Positions 1 to 9,359 of a stretch of 41,073 nt of DNA are shown here, in pieces; within the stretch, counting starts at the first letter, position 1; every line of letters starts with the position of its first letter. This DNA comes from Bacteroidaceae bacterium. Its GTDB lineage: Bacteria; Bacteroidota; Bacteroidia; Bacteroidales; Bacteroidaceae. The notes beneath the pieces are model-generated. The model made no database searches and had not been told where the DNA came from. It was given only the letters and a program-made list of their open reading frames with translations. The stretch spans positions 1 to 41,073 of the forward strand of contig JAKSLI010000025.1 in assembly GCA_024401305.1 (NCBI GenBank). Direction: 5' to 3'. Position numbers and translations under genes: made by a program.

Positions 1-2
1 GT

Positions 3-1544
3 CCAAACCTTGCTGCCGTAGAAAACGCAACCATACCAAAGGCTAACGCATGGACGGACTTCGCTTTCGCAGCTCCATACGTTGTGAAGGGTACAGAGGA
101 AAACCTCTACATCGGCTTCACTTACGAGATAGCAACAAGCTATAGCCCCCTTTCTTCCGACCTCACGCAGGACAGCAAGACCCTTTCTTACGCTTTCCAA
201 GACGGCAAGTGGGTTGATACTTACGGCATGAACTTCGGTATGCCAAACATCCGCCTCGTGACAAGTGAGGCGTTCGACTTTGGTGACCTCATGGTAAAGA
301 CCTTCACTCCTACTGGTTTCATGAGATCTGGTGTTTCGTACGACGATCACGAAGCGCAGATTTTGAACCTCGGAACAGTTACTGCAAAGAGCTTCACTGC
401 CAAGGTGAAGGTTGGCGATGGCATGGAAACCGTAGAGCCATACGACAATGTAAACCTTGCTCCTAATGCAGTCTTTACGATAAAGCTCCCAAAGTTGGTG
501 GCTTCAAATAAAGGTCGCCAGAATGTCAGCGTGACGGTTTCTGACATCGTTTTTGCGAATGATGCAGCAGATACCGACCTTACGGACAACAACTGCTTGG
601 AGGAAGTTTTCATTTATGACGAGAATGTTACAAAGCGTCTTCTCATTGAGGCATTCACTGGTCAGCATTGTTCAAACTGCCCTTCTGGACATAGAGCCAT
701 GAACACTACCATCGAGGAACTTGAATCTTACGGCGTTGAGATATTCGAGGTTTCGCATCATGCCGGCTATCAGCCTGACAACTTCACTACGAATGAAGAC
801 AGCGAGTACTGCTTCTTCTACAACAATGGCACTAGCACTTACGCTCCAGCCGTAATGATAAACCGCTGGAAGAATCCTAAGGGCACTTACCCAGGTCCTG
901 TGTTCAATACAGGCGAGACGCTTATCTGGAACAATTCCGTTGATGCCCTCAACCAGGAGCCATACGTAACAGTTGATATGACCTGCGACTACAACGAGGC
1001 TACCCGTGAGGCGCAGCTCAAGGTTGACATCCACTGCCACCGCAAGCCTGAAGGTACTACTGTGTTCAACATCATGATTGCACAGGATTCTATCATTACT
1101 TACCAGACTAATGGAGGAACCGACTATGTCCACAACAATGCTTTCCGCGCAACAATAAACGACAACGCCTGGGGATTCAACATCTCTGACAAACTTGAGG
1201 AAGGCAAAACCTTCACTTACACCACTACTTACACTCTCCCAGAGACAATCCGTTCAACAGCAGGCACAAAGATTGCCTTGCCTTTGGACATTCCAACAGA
1301 TCCAAAGAACATGAAGTTCGTGGCATACGTTGCCGCTTACGACTACGAGAATCCTAACGGGAACGAGGTTTACAACTGCGCTGGAACAAAGCTGATGGGC
1401 AATGCGTCAAGCAGTATCCACAACCTCACAACCTCACAACCTCGTAACCTCACAACCTCAACATTCAACCTCGCGGGTCAGAAGGTTGGTGAGAATTATC
1501 GTGGCATCGTGATTAAGAATGGCAAAAAGGTGCTTACCCCCTAA
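3..1544 (+). CDS. Omp28-like secreted protein, 5' end outside the window
   Basis: The reading frame is open to the left edge of the window, so the gene starts upstream and no start codon is seen; an in-frame GTG at 84 is probably internal. The middle carries the motif LLIEAFTGQHCSNCPSGH, with CxxC encoded at 669-680. This is typical of the thioredoxin-fold Omp28-related outer-membrane or secreted proteins of Bacteroidetes. The protein ends with the tail FNLAGQKV...GIVIKNGKKVLTP, which resembles a short sorting-type C-terminal tail and is shared with the next two proteins. An 8-bp tandem array (1420-1459) encodes the linker just before the tail, and a GC-rich palindromic repeat supplies the final Thr-Pro and the TAA. 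The protein is probably exported; its substrate is unknown. It heads a cluster of four secreted proteins on the same strand. Confidence 0.8.
   Translation, partial: PNLAAVENATIPKANAWTDFAFAAPYVVKGTEENLYIGFTYEIATSYSPLSSDLTQDSKTLSYAFQDGKWVDTYGMNFGMPNIRLVTSEAFDFGDLMVKTFTPTGFMRSGVSYDDHEAQILNLGTVTAKSFTAKVKVGDGMETVEPYDNVNLAPNAVFTIKLPKLVASNKGRQNVSVTVSDIVFANDAADTDLTDNNCLEEVFIYDENVTKRLLIEAFTGQHCSNCPSGHRAMNTTIEELESYGVEIFEVSHHAGYQPDNFTTNEDSEYCFFYNNGTSTYAPAVMINRWKNPKGTYPGPVFNTGETLIWNNSVDALNQEPYVTVDMTCDYNEATREAQLKVDIHCHRKPEGTTVFNIMIAQDSIITYQTNGGTDYVHNNAFRATINDNAWGFNISDKLEEGKTFTYTTTYTLPETIRSTAGTKIALPLDIPTDPKNMKFVAYVAAYDYENPNGNEVYNCAGTKLMGNASSSIHNLTTSQPRNLTTSTFNLAGQKVGENYRGIVIKNGKKVLTP
1420..1459 (+). repeat. 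8-bp tandem array (ACAACC + 2 bases) inside the coding sequence
   Basis: ACAACC starts at 1420, 1428, 1436 and 1452, with the variant GTAACC at 1444, an exact 8-bp period with spacer TC. Because 8 is not a multiple of 3, it is translated through shifting frames as HNLTTSQPRNLTTS, the linker between the body of the protein and its C-terminal tail. Confidence 0.85.
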
Positions 1545-1676
1545 CCCCCAAAGGGGGAATTTTTAATTGACTTGTAAGGCGAGGAACTCCAAGCCGTTAC
1601 AACGATTAAATTCGCAAAAAATGAATATACTAAAAAAAACTATTAACATCTCCCCTTGGGGGAGTTTGAGGGGTCT
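1536..1676. repeat. GC-rich palindromic repeat element, two inverted arms
   Basis: The left arm (1536-1570) contains CCCCC-AAA-GGGGG followed by a T run. The right arm (1637-1676) contains CTCCCCTTGGGGGAG and GAGGGGTC and is roughly the reverse complement of the left. The left arm provides the TAA stop of the upstream gene (1542-1544) and could act as a terminator. The right arm is translated as part of the signal peptide of the following protease (INISPWGSLRGLV). A 38-40 base stretch of the right arm recurs at 6159-6197. Confidence 0.85.
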
Positions 1677-3447
1677 CGTTTGTGGTGCCCTTTTCCTCTT
1701 TTGCATTTGTGCCGCCCATGCCATCGACATCGTGCGTGCAGACATTCACGCAGATGCTCTTCACAACGGTCAGTCGCTGGTGTTGAAGCAGGCTGGCTTT
1801 GATGCGCTGAAGGGAAACGGCGTTGTTGTTGGCATTATCGATGCCGGCTTCGACTACACCCACCCTGCTTTCTATGACCCACAGCGCAAGACTCTCCGCA
1901 TAAAGCGTGTTTGGGAGCAATACACAAAACTGGAAGGAGCTACCTCACCTGCTGACTTCAACTACGGCATCGAGTTGACAACACCGGAGGAAATTCTTGC
2001 TGCAGGTGGAGATTACGAAGGTAATTCCCACGGCAACCATGTGGTGGCAACCATCGCTGGCGCCGACACTACCCTCTATTCAAAGTACATTGGCATTGCT
2101 CCAGAGGCAGACATCGTGCTTGTTTCGAAGAAAGAATATGAGCGTGGCAACCAGAATCTTCTTGACGCCATCAAGTATATCTTCGATTATGCGAAGTCTG
2201 TTGGCAAACCTTGTGTCATCAATATGAGTCTTGGTCATCAGGCAGGTCCTCACGATGGCACTTCAATATTTGACCAGACACTCACGGAACTTCAGGGCGA
2301 AGGACTTATCATCGTAGGTTCTGCTGGCAACCATAACCTGGAGAAGTTCCATATCGGTTGGGAGTTCGCTGGTCTGAACGACACTCCGCTACAGACTTTC
2401 ATCGACTATCACAGCACTCCTACAGCTTCAAATACCGGAGGCGACATAGAGATTTGGGGCGAAAGAGGACTTGACTACCAGGTGAACCTCGTGTGCTACA
2501 ATACTGTTTCAAAATCAATAACCGAAACCCGTTGGGTACTTGAAAACAAGGCTGATGTCAATGGTCTGGAATATCCCGATGAGAACTCATCAAAAGTTCA
2601 GGCTTTCTCCTTCTCAAAGAACATTACAGGCAAGTTGCTTGTAGCTTCAGAGGTTAGTCCGTTGAACGGAAAACTCCATGTAGTCATCTCGTCTCGTGTG
2701 ACAAACATCCGCAACAACTATGCTCTTGGCATTCAGATTGTTCCGCTGACAAATGGCAAGATCAACATTTGGGCAGACGGCGGCAAGGTTGGACTTACGG
2801 ACAAGGTCCAGGGCAAGCCGCAGCCAGGCTACATGGATGCTGATAACGACCTAACCATTTGCGAGATTGGCGGTACGGCAAGAGACATCATCAGCGTTGG
2901 TGCTTACACTACCCGCAACACCTATTATCTCTTCAACGACTCTCAGGAGTACTCGCTTTCCTCTGAGACGGTTGGCGCTCTCAGCTCGTTCTCAAGCAAG
3001 GGAATCACTCCTGACGGTCGCGTAAAGCCAGAGGTTACCGCTCCTGGATGTCTTACTATCTCAGCCCTTTCGTCAAACGACAACGGCGCTCAGATGTTGG
3101 CTTACGCTTACCAATACAATGACAAGACCTACAAGTACGGCTATATGCAGGGTACTTCCATGGCGACTCCTGTCGTTACAGGCGTTGTTGCCCTTATGCT
3201 TCAGGCAAATCCAAGCCTCACTCCGCAGCAGGCAAAGGAGATTCTCGTCAGCACTTCGCGAGAAAACATCAAGAAGGTTGACGCCCTCGCAGCCGTTGAG
3301 AAGGTTGTGCAGACAAGCGGCATCGCTCCGATAATGCAGAACACAGAACGCGGCATGCAGGATTCTTACAACCTCGCCGGTCAGCGCGTAGGCAAGGATT
3401 ACCGCGGCATCGTCATAAAGGGAGGCAAGAAGGTACTTACCCCCTAA
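1621..3447 (+). CDS. Secreted S8 (subtilisin-like) serine peptidase
   Basis: This 608-residue protein hydrolyses peptide bonds, probably at the cell surface or outside the cell. A signal peptide (hydrophobic stretch about residues 19-33, ending CICAAHA) is followed by the S8 catalytic triad: Asp74 in GIIDAGFDYTHP, His137 in NSHGNHVVATIAG and Ser513 in GTSMATPVV, with the oxyanion Asn237 in SAGNH. The roughly 375 residues between His137 and Ser513 exceed the subtilisin spacing and indicate an inserted domain, as in other Bacteroidetes S8 enzymes. The ATG at 1621 is preferred over an upstream TTG at 1567 because it places the signal peptide at the N terminus. The end carries the YNLAGQRV...GIVIKGGKKVLTP tail. 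Part of the signal peptide is encoded by a dispersed GC-rich repeat. Confidence 0.92.
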   Translation: MNILKKTINISPWGSLRGLVCGALFLFCICAAHAIDIVRADIHADALHNGQSLVLKQAGFDALKGNGVVVGIIDAGFDYTHPAFYDPQRKTLRIKRVWEQYTKLEGATSPADFNYGIELTTPEEILAAGGDYEGNSHGNHVVATIAGADTTLYSKYIGIAPEADIVLVSKKEYERGNQNLLDAIKYIFDYAKSVGKPCVINMSLGHQAGPHDGTSIFDQTLTELQGEGLIIVGSAGNHNLEKFHIGWEFAGLNDTPLQTFIDYHSTPTASNTGGDIEIWGERGLDYQVNLVCYNTVSKSITETRWVLENKADVNGLEYPDENSSKVQAFSFSKNITGKLLVASEVSPLNGKLHVVISSRVTNIRNNYALGIQIVPLTNGKINIWADGGKVGLTDKVQGKPQPGYMDADNDLTICEIGGTARDIISVGAYTTRNTYYLFNDSQEYSLSSETVGALSSFSSKGITPDGRVKPEVTAPGCLTISALSSNDNGAQMLAYAYQYNDKTYKYGYMQGTSMATPVVTGVVALMLQANPSLTPQQAKEILVSTSRENIKKVDALAAVEKVVQTSGIAPIMQNTERGMQDSYNLAGQRVGKDYRGIVIKGGKKVLTP

Positions 3448-3472
3448 CCCCCCAAGGGGGAACTTTTAATAG
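3439..3472. repeat. Solo arm of the GC-rich palindromic repeat
   Basis: The sequence is nearly identical to the left arms at 1536 and 6055 and again contains the TAA stop (3445-3447) of the upstream gene. No matching right arm is seen downstream; a different hairpin follows at 3481. Confidence 0.8.
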
Positions 3473-3480
3473 CCCCCGTG

Positions 3481-3504
3481 CCCGACGGTTCTCCGTCGGG
3501 TTTC
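3481..3504 (+). terminator. Possible terminator hairpin after the S8 peptidase
   Basis: CCCGACGG and CCGTCGGG form a perfect 8-bp stem with loop TTCT, followed by only TTT. It lies 34 bases after the protease stop and 36 bases before the next start. The short T run makes it a weak candidate. Confidence 0.45.
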
Positions 3505-3535
3505 CATCAAAACAAAAAACAAAAACACAAAATAA

Positions 3536-6064
3536 ATGAAAAAACTACTCTTAACATTCGGAGCTGTCTTTGCAAGCATCAGCATGTTTGCGCAGATTCC
3601 AGGTATGCTCCTTCGCCATTCGGAGGTGATTGGCGACGCTCTGGGCGAAAGCGGCAATGTCGTTACCCAGTGGACAAAGCCTTTCTACGACAAGGACGGA
3701 AAGGCTATCCGTGAAGCTGTTTACGGACTTTGTGCCGACGGCAGCATTGAGATTATGCGTTATACCACTAACGAGTATGACGCAGCAGGTAGAATTGTTC
3801 GCAAGAGCTCACAGCAGTACGGTCTCTTCGATGGTCTTGACCTCGCTTTCCGTGCAGTCAACGACACGACAATCTACACTTACGATGCCAATGGCAACCT
3901 CATTCTCGAATCCGCAAATGGTTACGAGAAGAAGGAATACATCTACAATGCTGACGGCAGTCTCCTCAAGAAGGTACGCTATTCATGGGATAAAAACGAG
4001 TGGGCAGAGTCGGAAACTACCGAGTATTCTGATTTCGTGAACGGAAATCCTACAAAGCTCACAAACACTGGCCGTTGGGAATCCTACAACTATGTTGGCG
4101 AGATGGCTTACGATGCCAAGGGAAACAAGGTAAAGGAAATCCATTACAACAACTGGACAGAGAAAAAACTCGTAGGCAACTCTTTCTATTGGACTTACGA
4201 TGCTGATGGTTTCTGCACACTTTATGAGAAGAAGATCATCAGGGAAGGTGTAGAAGAGGATTATCTTCGCACCATGCACAAGAAGGCTTACGAGTCAGCA
4301 AGCAAGGTTCGCGTAGAGGAAAAGACGCAGACTTACTCCCTGAACCAATGGTTCAACCAGGCTACTTCCCTCGTTCATGAGTATGCAAAGTACAACCACG
4401 CTGACTACGCTCCAGTGTTGGCAGCAGAGAAGGTTGGCGATGAGAACAAGATAAAGATCTCCGTTACCCTTCCAAAGCAGGCTGCTACTGATGGCGACAA
4501 TGCCGCTCTCAAGATTACAGACAATGGCGTTATCATCAGCATGATTAATGTTGCTCAGGCACGCGCCAAGGGTTTGCTCTCTGCCGACGGCAAGACTATC
4601 ACCCTTACTACTGATGTTTTCCGTAATGGCAACCATGAGATTATGGCTCAGTATGTCCAGACATCTGACGCTTCTGCGGCTATCACAGAGACAAACACTA
4701 CCGACTGGAACGTATCAAACCCAGTGATGGTTGTTCTTGATAAGGCTCTTCCAAAGGCTTCAAACATCCGTGGCGTTGTTGCCGACAAGGACGAGAACGG
4801 CTTGTACTCGCTCACTATTGAATGGGATGCTGCTCCAGATGCAGAGGCTTACGGCTTGAAGCGTTACAATGTTATCGTGAAGGGCTATGCCGTAGCCGAC
4901 AACTACGACGATAAGGACAATTGTCTTGACCTCACTTGGACTCTTACAAACCTCGACGGCCCTGTGACACTCATGGTTCAGGCAGTTTATCCTTATGGTA
5001 AGGCTAACACAGAGTATGTCACTCTCAATCCAAAGGACTTCGTCCAGATCACTGACGACGACCGCGTCTGCGTGGAGGAAGAGTGCACATTCGTTGAAGG
5101 AAACAACCTGAATGCTGACGCTGGCGTGACATTGGTTGAGAAGTTCTTCGTTGATGCCAATGATGTTGTGAATCGTTCCGCTATTTATGATCTCGACAAG
5201 GACGGCAATCTTCAGCTCGCTCAGTATAACAAGTACTCTTACGACGGCGATATCCTCACTATTTCTTCTGAAAATTACACAGAGGTTCGCACACGCACTT
5301 TCGATGAGAATGGCAAACTTGCCACAGAAACATACGATTCTCAGGAAGGCAGCGCAAAGTATCAGTATGTCACTACATATAATTATAGTGCAAAGGATGG
5401 CCGCCTTGAGTCAGAGGTAGTAAAGCGTGCGAAGTACAAGTCAAATGGTTCGCTCGGTGCTTCTTCAGTTTATGCACAGACCACCTACACTAACGACCCT
5501 GAGGACGACGGCATTGTCTATGGCGTTGTCAGCACATACGATGCAATGAAGGCAAAGTGGACAGAAGGCGCTCACATCAAGCGCTACATGATGCCAGGCA
5601 AGAGCACTTACGCTCCAACAGCAAAGGCACTTGAGGTTACTAAGGAATCTGTTGTCATCAGTGCTATTCCTCAGCCAGAACACGTGGAAGGTATTGCCGC
5701 TTTCAATGTCTTCCGTGACGGCGAACTCATTGCCAAGGGCATTTCTCTGCTTGACGAAGAGTGCATGCAGACAACAGAGGATGGAGAATTCCTTGATTGG
5801 AACTTCAAGGACCTCGCTCCAGCAGGCAAGTCACAGTGCGAATATATCGTGCAGTACGCTACTCTCAACGACCTCATGGAGTACAATCGTCCTTACGCTT
5901 CTTCAGCACCATTCATCGTTGACTTCGCAAACGCTGCCGGAATCAAGACAATGCGTAATGAGCAATGCGTAATGCGTAATTACTTCAACCTCGCAGGTCA
6001 GAAGGTAAGCAAGGATTATCGCGGCATCGTCATCATGAATGGAAAGAAGGTGATGACCCCCTAA
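3536..6064 (+). CDS. Secreted YD-like repeat protein with the shared C-terminal tail
   Basis: This 842-residue protein has a clear signal peptide (MKKLLLTFGAVFASISMFAQ). Residues about 75-230 and again about 550-640 hold degenerate YD-type repeats such as YDAAGRIV, YDANGNLI, YNADGSLLK, YDAKGNKVK and FDENGKLA. These resemble the beta-strand repeats of RHS/YD proteins, but there is no RHS core or toxin-like C terminus. A middle part (about 405-500) looks like a fibronectin III or similar beta sandwich. It ends with FNLAGQKV...GIVIMNGKKVMTP, the tail seen on the two preceding proteins; the final TP and stop come from a dispersed repeat. A heptad array encodes the linker ahead of the tail. Function is unknown; a cell-surface or secreted role is inferred. 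Confidence 0.75.
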   Translation: MKKLLLTFGAVFASISMFAQIPGMLLRHSEVIGDALGESGNVVTQWTKPFYDKDGKAIREAVYGLCADGSIEIMRYTTNEYDAAGRIVRKSSQQYGLFDGLDLAFRAVNDTTIYTYDANGNLILESANGYEKKEYIYNADGSLLKKVRYSWDKNEWAESETTEYSDFVNGNPTKLTNTGRWESYNYVGEMAYDAKGNKVKEIHYNNWTEKKLVGNSFYWTYDADGFCTLYEKKIIREGVEEDYLRTMHKKAYESASKVRVEEKTQTYSLNQWFNQATSLVHEYAKYNHADYAPVLAAEKVGDENKIKISVTLPKQAATDGDNAALKITDNGVIISMINVAQARAKGLLSADGKTITLTTDVFRNGNHEIMAQYVQTSDASAAITETNTTDWNVSNPVMVVLDKALPKASNIRGVVADKDENGLYSLTIEWDAAPDAEAYGLKRYNVIVKGYAVADNYDDKDNCLDLTWTLTNLDGPVTLMVQAVYPYGKANTEYVTLNPKDFVQITDDDRVCVEEECTFVEGNNLNADAGVTLVEKFFVDANDVVNRSAIYDLDKDGNLQLAQYNKYSYDGDILTISSENYTEVRTRTFDENGKLATETYDSQEGSAKYQYVTTYNYSAKDGRLESEVVKRAKYKSNGSLGASSVYAQTTYTNDPEDDGIVYGVVSTYDAMKAKWTEGAHIKRYMMPGKSTYAPTAKALEVTKESVVISAIPQPEHVEGIAAFNVFRDGELIAKGISLLDEECMQTTEDGEFLDWNFKDLAPAGKSQCEYIVQYATLNDLMEYNRPYASSAPFIVDFANAAGIKTMRNEQCVMRNYFNLAGQKVSKDYRGIVIMNGKKVMTP
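5950..5980 (+). repeat. 7-bp tandem array inside the coding sequence
   Basis: AATGCGT, AATGAGC, AATGCGT and AATGCGT follow each other at exactly 7 bp (5950, 5957, 5964, 5971). This can be read as a GTAATG-like hexamer plus one free base. It encodes the MRNEQCVMRNY linker directly before the C-terminal tail, the same place as the 8-bp array in the first gene. Confidence 0.8.
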
Positions 6065-6197
6065 CCCCCCAAGGGGGAACTTTTAATTGAGTCTTTCCCC
6101 TTGTAAATCGTGTAATTCATTAAGATAACAAAAAACAATAATTCAATAATCTCCCTCAAAACTATTGACATCTCCCCTCGGGGGAGCTTGAGGGGTC
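6055..6197. repeat. GC-rich palindromic repeat element, two inverted arms
   Basis: The left arm (6055-6090) supplies the last codons and TAA (6062-6064) of the upstream gene. The right arm (6159-6197) contains CTCCCCTCGGGGGAG and ends 9 bases before the next ATG. Layout and size match the element at 1536-1676. Confidence 0.85.
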
Positions 6198-6206
6198 GTA
6201 TTCATT

Positions 6207-9200
6207 ATGAAAAAACTCTTTTTAACCCTTTGCATCGTGCTCACATCTCTGAGCGCATTCGCTGAAAAAGGTACTATCGTGCTTCGCACGCCTCAGGAGT
6301 ACCAGATCATGTACATCTCAGCCAACGGTAAGTGGGCTACAGGTGTATATTACGACTACAGTTATAACCCTTACGCATTCCGTTGGAATCTTGAATCTGG
6401 TAAGATTGAATTGCTTTCTTCTCTTGAAGAGTCTATTCCTTCTGGAGTCTCTGACAATGGTGTTGTTGCCGGCAAGTTCAGCTCTACGGAGGTCACAACC
6501 AATGGTGCTGCCGTTCTTACTCCTGGCTATTACGACACAAAGTGGCACACACTTCCTCTCGTAGGCATATTCAATGGCGGTTCCGAGATGGGACAGAGCC
6601 TTGGTGGCGGTATGACAGGTGGTATCTCTCCAGACGGCAGATGGATGGCAGGTTCAATGAACACTAACGGTTCTCTCCGTCCTGTTGTTTGGAAGGATGG
6701 CGAGTTCTACAAGGACCTCTCAGACGGTTGCTACGGTGTACCTTACTGCATCTCTCCTGACGGCCAGAATGTTTCTGGTTGGAAATACATCGAGAAGGGT
6801 GCTATGGCTACACGCTACGCTGCCGTATGGCGCAACCTTTCAAAGGATGCTGAGATTCTCAGCGAGTACGGCTCTCCTTGGTGTGCAGGTCAGATGTTCA
6901 CTCCAGACGGCAAGAAGCTCCTTCTCTGGGCTGGCATCACTGCTGGTTCCGCAGAAAAGAACCCAGAGGTAACTGCCATCTATGACATGGATACTCATAC
7001 TACATCTCTCCTCGAGACCATCACTGATCAGCCTTTCCAGGAGGACTTCAACTCTATCGCCAACGACGGTACTATCCTCGGCTTCGAGCAGACAGACGGT
7101 CAGCGTGCTACAATCTACAAGGATGGCAAGGGCTATTGGGCTATTGACTATCTCAAGGAAAACGGCATTTGGGACTTCTACAATGATCCAAATATCCTCT
7201 ATGTCCACGGCAACCCTGATATCCCAGAGTATCCAATGGTTCTCCGTGGATTAGGAATCTCTGCCGACGCCAAGGTGATGGGCTTCTTCTGCCACGAGCC
7301 AAACGGCTACTACCAGTCTTGCGTGCTCCTTACAGACCAGGAACTCACTCACCGCGCTCCTTGCGGCGCAGAGGCTAAGCAGTACGACGGCATGAACATG
7401 GTACGCGTTTCATGGCAGAAGCCTCTCGTAAACGCAGAGAATGTTGATAAGTACGTTATCTATCGCAATGGCACAAAGGTAGGCGAAAGCACTGCCGACA
7501 ACCTTGTTTTCTTCGATAGCACAGTATCTGCCGGCAACACTTACGACTACGCAGTATCTGCAATCTACAAGGACGCTGCCGAGTCTGACAAGTGCGATCC
7601 AGTGGCTGCTACACTCAAGGACAAGGAAATCCAGACTCCTTATGCTCTCGTTGCTCGTCAGAACGGTTTCAACAACGCAACTTTCATGTGGAATGCTCCA
7701 CGCACAAACAAGGTCACAAAGACTTACTACGATGATGAGACAGACGACATCTACGGCTTCGGCGCTTCAATGTACTCTTTCGAACTTGCTGTTCGCTACG
7801 ACAAGAACGACTTCAAGTTCTACGAAGGCAAGAAGATCGAGGGTGTTTCTTTCTACCCAATGTCAACACAGATGGGTTGGAAGGCTACCGTTTATGAATA
7901 TGATGAGGCTACAGACAACTATATAGTAATCAAGGAGGAGAAGATCACTCAGGACCTTGTTCTCGGCGAACTCAACACAGTAAACTTCAAGGAGCCTATT
8001 ACTATCGACGCAAAGAAGGACATCGTCGTTGGTATCACTGCCACTGTCAGCGAACTCACTGCGTCTAACAGCGTTATCGGTATGACTTACGGAAAGTGTA
8101 TCCCTGGCAAGACAGACCTTCTCCGCCTTACTGTAGAGCCTAAACTCTACTCATTCTACGAGCTTCGTCAGGAAGGTGCTACTACAAACGAATGTACATG
8201 GGCTATCAACCTCATCATCGACAACGACGCTGTTTCTGCAGATGCCGACAAGGTTTCTGGCTATAACATCTATGCCGATGGTACTCTCGTAAGCAATGTT
8301 GCCGACGAATACGCTAAGGTTCCGAACCTCTCTGATGGCAAGCACACTCTCGGCGTTGAGGCTGTATATGCCGACGGTTCAAAGGCTAACATACAGAACA
8401 AGGATGTAAATATCAATATCAATGCTTCAAAATTTGCTATTGATGAGGTGAAGCATGACGCATCAAATCCTTCAAAGGTGAAGTTCGTTTGGGAAGCACC
8501 AACAGACAACGACCACAACATCGTAGCTTACTGTTCGAACACACGTAGCGGTCAGGGCATCCAGGGTAACAAGGAAGAGAACTATGCTCTCCAAGGTCTC
8601 GTTAGCTACGAGCCAAGCAAGCTCCGTCCTTACGTTGGCAACCAGATCAAGGCGTTCCGTTTCTTCCCTACTTGTGACGCAGAGTTCACATTCGCCCTCA
8701 TCCTCAACGATAATATCATCGCTTACGAGGAGGTTATGGATTATAAACTCAATCAGTGGAACGAGGTAGAACTTGAGGAACCTATCACAATTCTCCCAGG
8801 TCTTTCTTACCAGCTCCTTCTCGACTGCTACGACACAACTCCGGAAGAGTCGCCTATCGGCATCGACAATCTGGCTCCATTCACTAACATTGCAGACCTC
8901 GTCACAACCGACGGCGAAAGCTTCAACACACTCTCTTACTGGGGTATCTATGGTAACCTCATGATGGGTCTTGTTACAGAAGCTACAGAGGCAAATGAAC
9001 TTCCTATCGCAGGCTACAATGTCACTGTTGACGGTAAGCTCATGAATACTAGTCCTATCGCAGAGACAAGTTACGAATGCGATATGACAGGCGCGGACGG
9101 CGAGCACAGTGTTCAGATTGACGTTGTCTTCGATGGTACTACCAAGAAAGCTTGGGGTACAGCCAATGTCTTCGAGATGGGTACTACAGGCATCGAGAAT

Positions 9201-9350
9201 GTTGTCGCTGGCGCAAAGCAGCACACATCACGCTACTTCGACATCGCAGGTCGCCGCATCAACAAGCCATCTGCTGGTGGCATGTTCATCGACGCACAGA
9301 AGAAGCAGAAGACAATCATTTCTGGTCATAAACCACTCAGCGTACATTAA
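6207..9350 (+). CDS. Large secreted propeller/FN3-like protein
   Basis: This 1047-residue protein has a signal peptide (MKKLFLTLCIVLTSLSAFA). Residues about 25-380 hold repeated blocks such as AFRWNLESGKIELL, SPDGRWMAGS and SPDGQNVSGW. They resemble propeller-type extracellular repeats built on phrases like 'see the input, then state an action' in beta strands. A fibronectin III-like module follows (about 386-470, VSWQKP...KYVIYRNG...Y.YAVSAIY). Two jelly-roll-like segments then alternate with FN3-like strands (FMWNAP, KFVWEAPTDND). The C terminus (RYFDIAGRRI...GGMFI) resembles a sorting tail but differs from the three upstream proteins and continues 16 residues further. The stop is only 9 bases before rfbC, so co-transcription is possible. 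A carbohydrate- or surface-binding role is only inferred. Confidence 0.7.
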   Translation: MKKLFLTLCIVLTSLSAFAEKGTIVLRTPQEYQIMYISANGKWATGVYYDYSYNPYAFRWNLESGKIELLSSLEESIPSGVSDNGVVAGKFSSTEVTTNGAAVLTPGYYDTKWHTLPLVGIFNGGSEMGQSLGGGMTGGISPDGRWMAGSMNTNGSLRPVVWKDGEFYKDLSDGCYGVPYCISPDGQNVSGWKYIEKGAMATRYAAVWRNLSKDAEILSEYGSPWCAGQMFTPDGKKLLLWAGITAGSAEKNPEVTAIYDMDTHTTSLLETITDQPFQEDFNSIANDGTILGFEQTDGQRATIYKDGKGYWAIDYLKENGIWDFYNDPNILYVHGNPDIPEYPMVLRGLGISADAKVMGFFCHEPNGYYQSCVLLTDQELTHRAPCGAEAKQYDGMNMVRVSWQKPLVNAENVDKYVIYRNGTKVGESTADNLVFFDSTVSAGNTYDYAVSAIYKDAAESDKCDPVAATLKDKEIQTPYALVARQNGFNNATFMWNAPRTNKVTKTYYDDETDDIYGFGASMYSFELAVRYDKNDFKFYEGKKIEGVSFYPMSTQMGWKATVYEYDEATDNYIVIKEEKITQDLVLGELNTVNFKEPITIDAKKDIVVGITATVSELTASNSVIGMTYGKCIPGKTDLLRLTVEPKLYSFYELRQEGATTNECTWAINLIIDNDAVSADADKVSGYNIYADGTLVSNVADEYAKVPNLSDGKHTLGVEAVYADGSKANIQNKDVNININASKFAIDEVKHDASNPSKVKFVWEAPTDNDHNIVAYCSNTRSGQGIQGNKEENYALQGLVSYEPSKLRPYVGNQIKAFRFFPTCDAEFTFALILNDNIIAYEEVMDYKLNQWNEVELEEPITILPGLSYQLLLDCYDTTPEESPIGIDNLAPFTNIADLVTTDGESFNTLSYWGIYGNLMMGLVTEATEANELPIAGYNVTVDGKLMNTSPIAETSYECDMTGADGEHSVQIDVVFDGTTKKAWGTANVFEMGTTGIENVVAGAKQHTSRYFDIAGRRINKPSAGGMFIDAQKKQKTIISGHKPLSVH

Positions 9351-9359
9351 TATTAATAT

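Noticed and set aside
1567-1620. Upstream TTG start for the S8 peptidase
   Set aside because: It would place 18 polar residues ahead of the signal peptide; the ATG at 1621 gives a normal exported protein.
3536-6064. RHS/YD polymorphic toxin
   Set aside because: YD-like repeats are few and degenerate. There is no RHS core motif, no toxin-type C terminus and no immunity gene downstream.
8472-9224. Long open frame of 250 codons on the bottom strand
   Set aside because: It lies wholly inside the 1047-residue secreted protein gene on the other strand, shows no family motif and is a codon-usage shadow.
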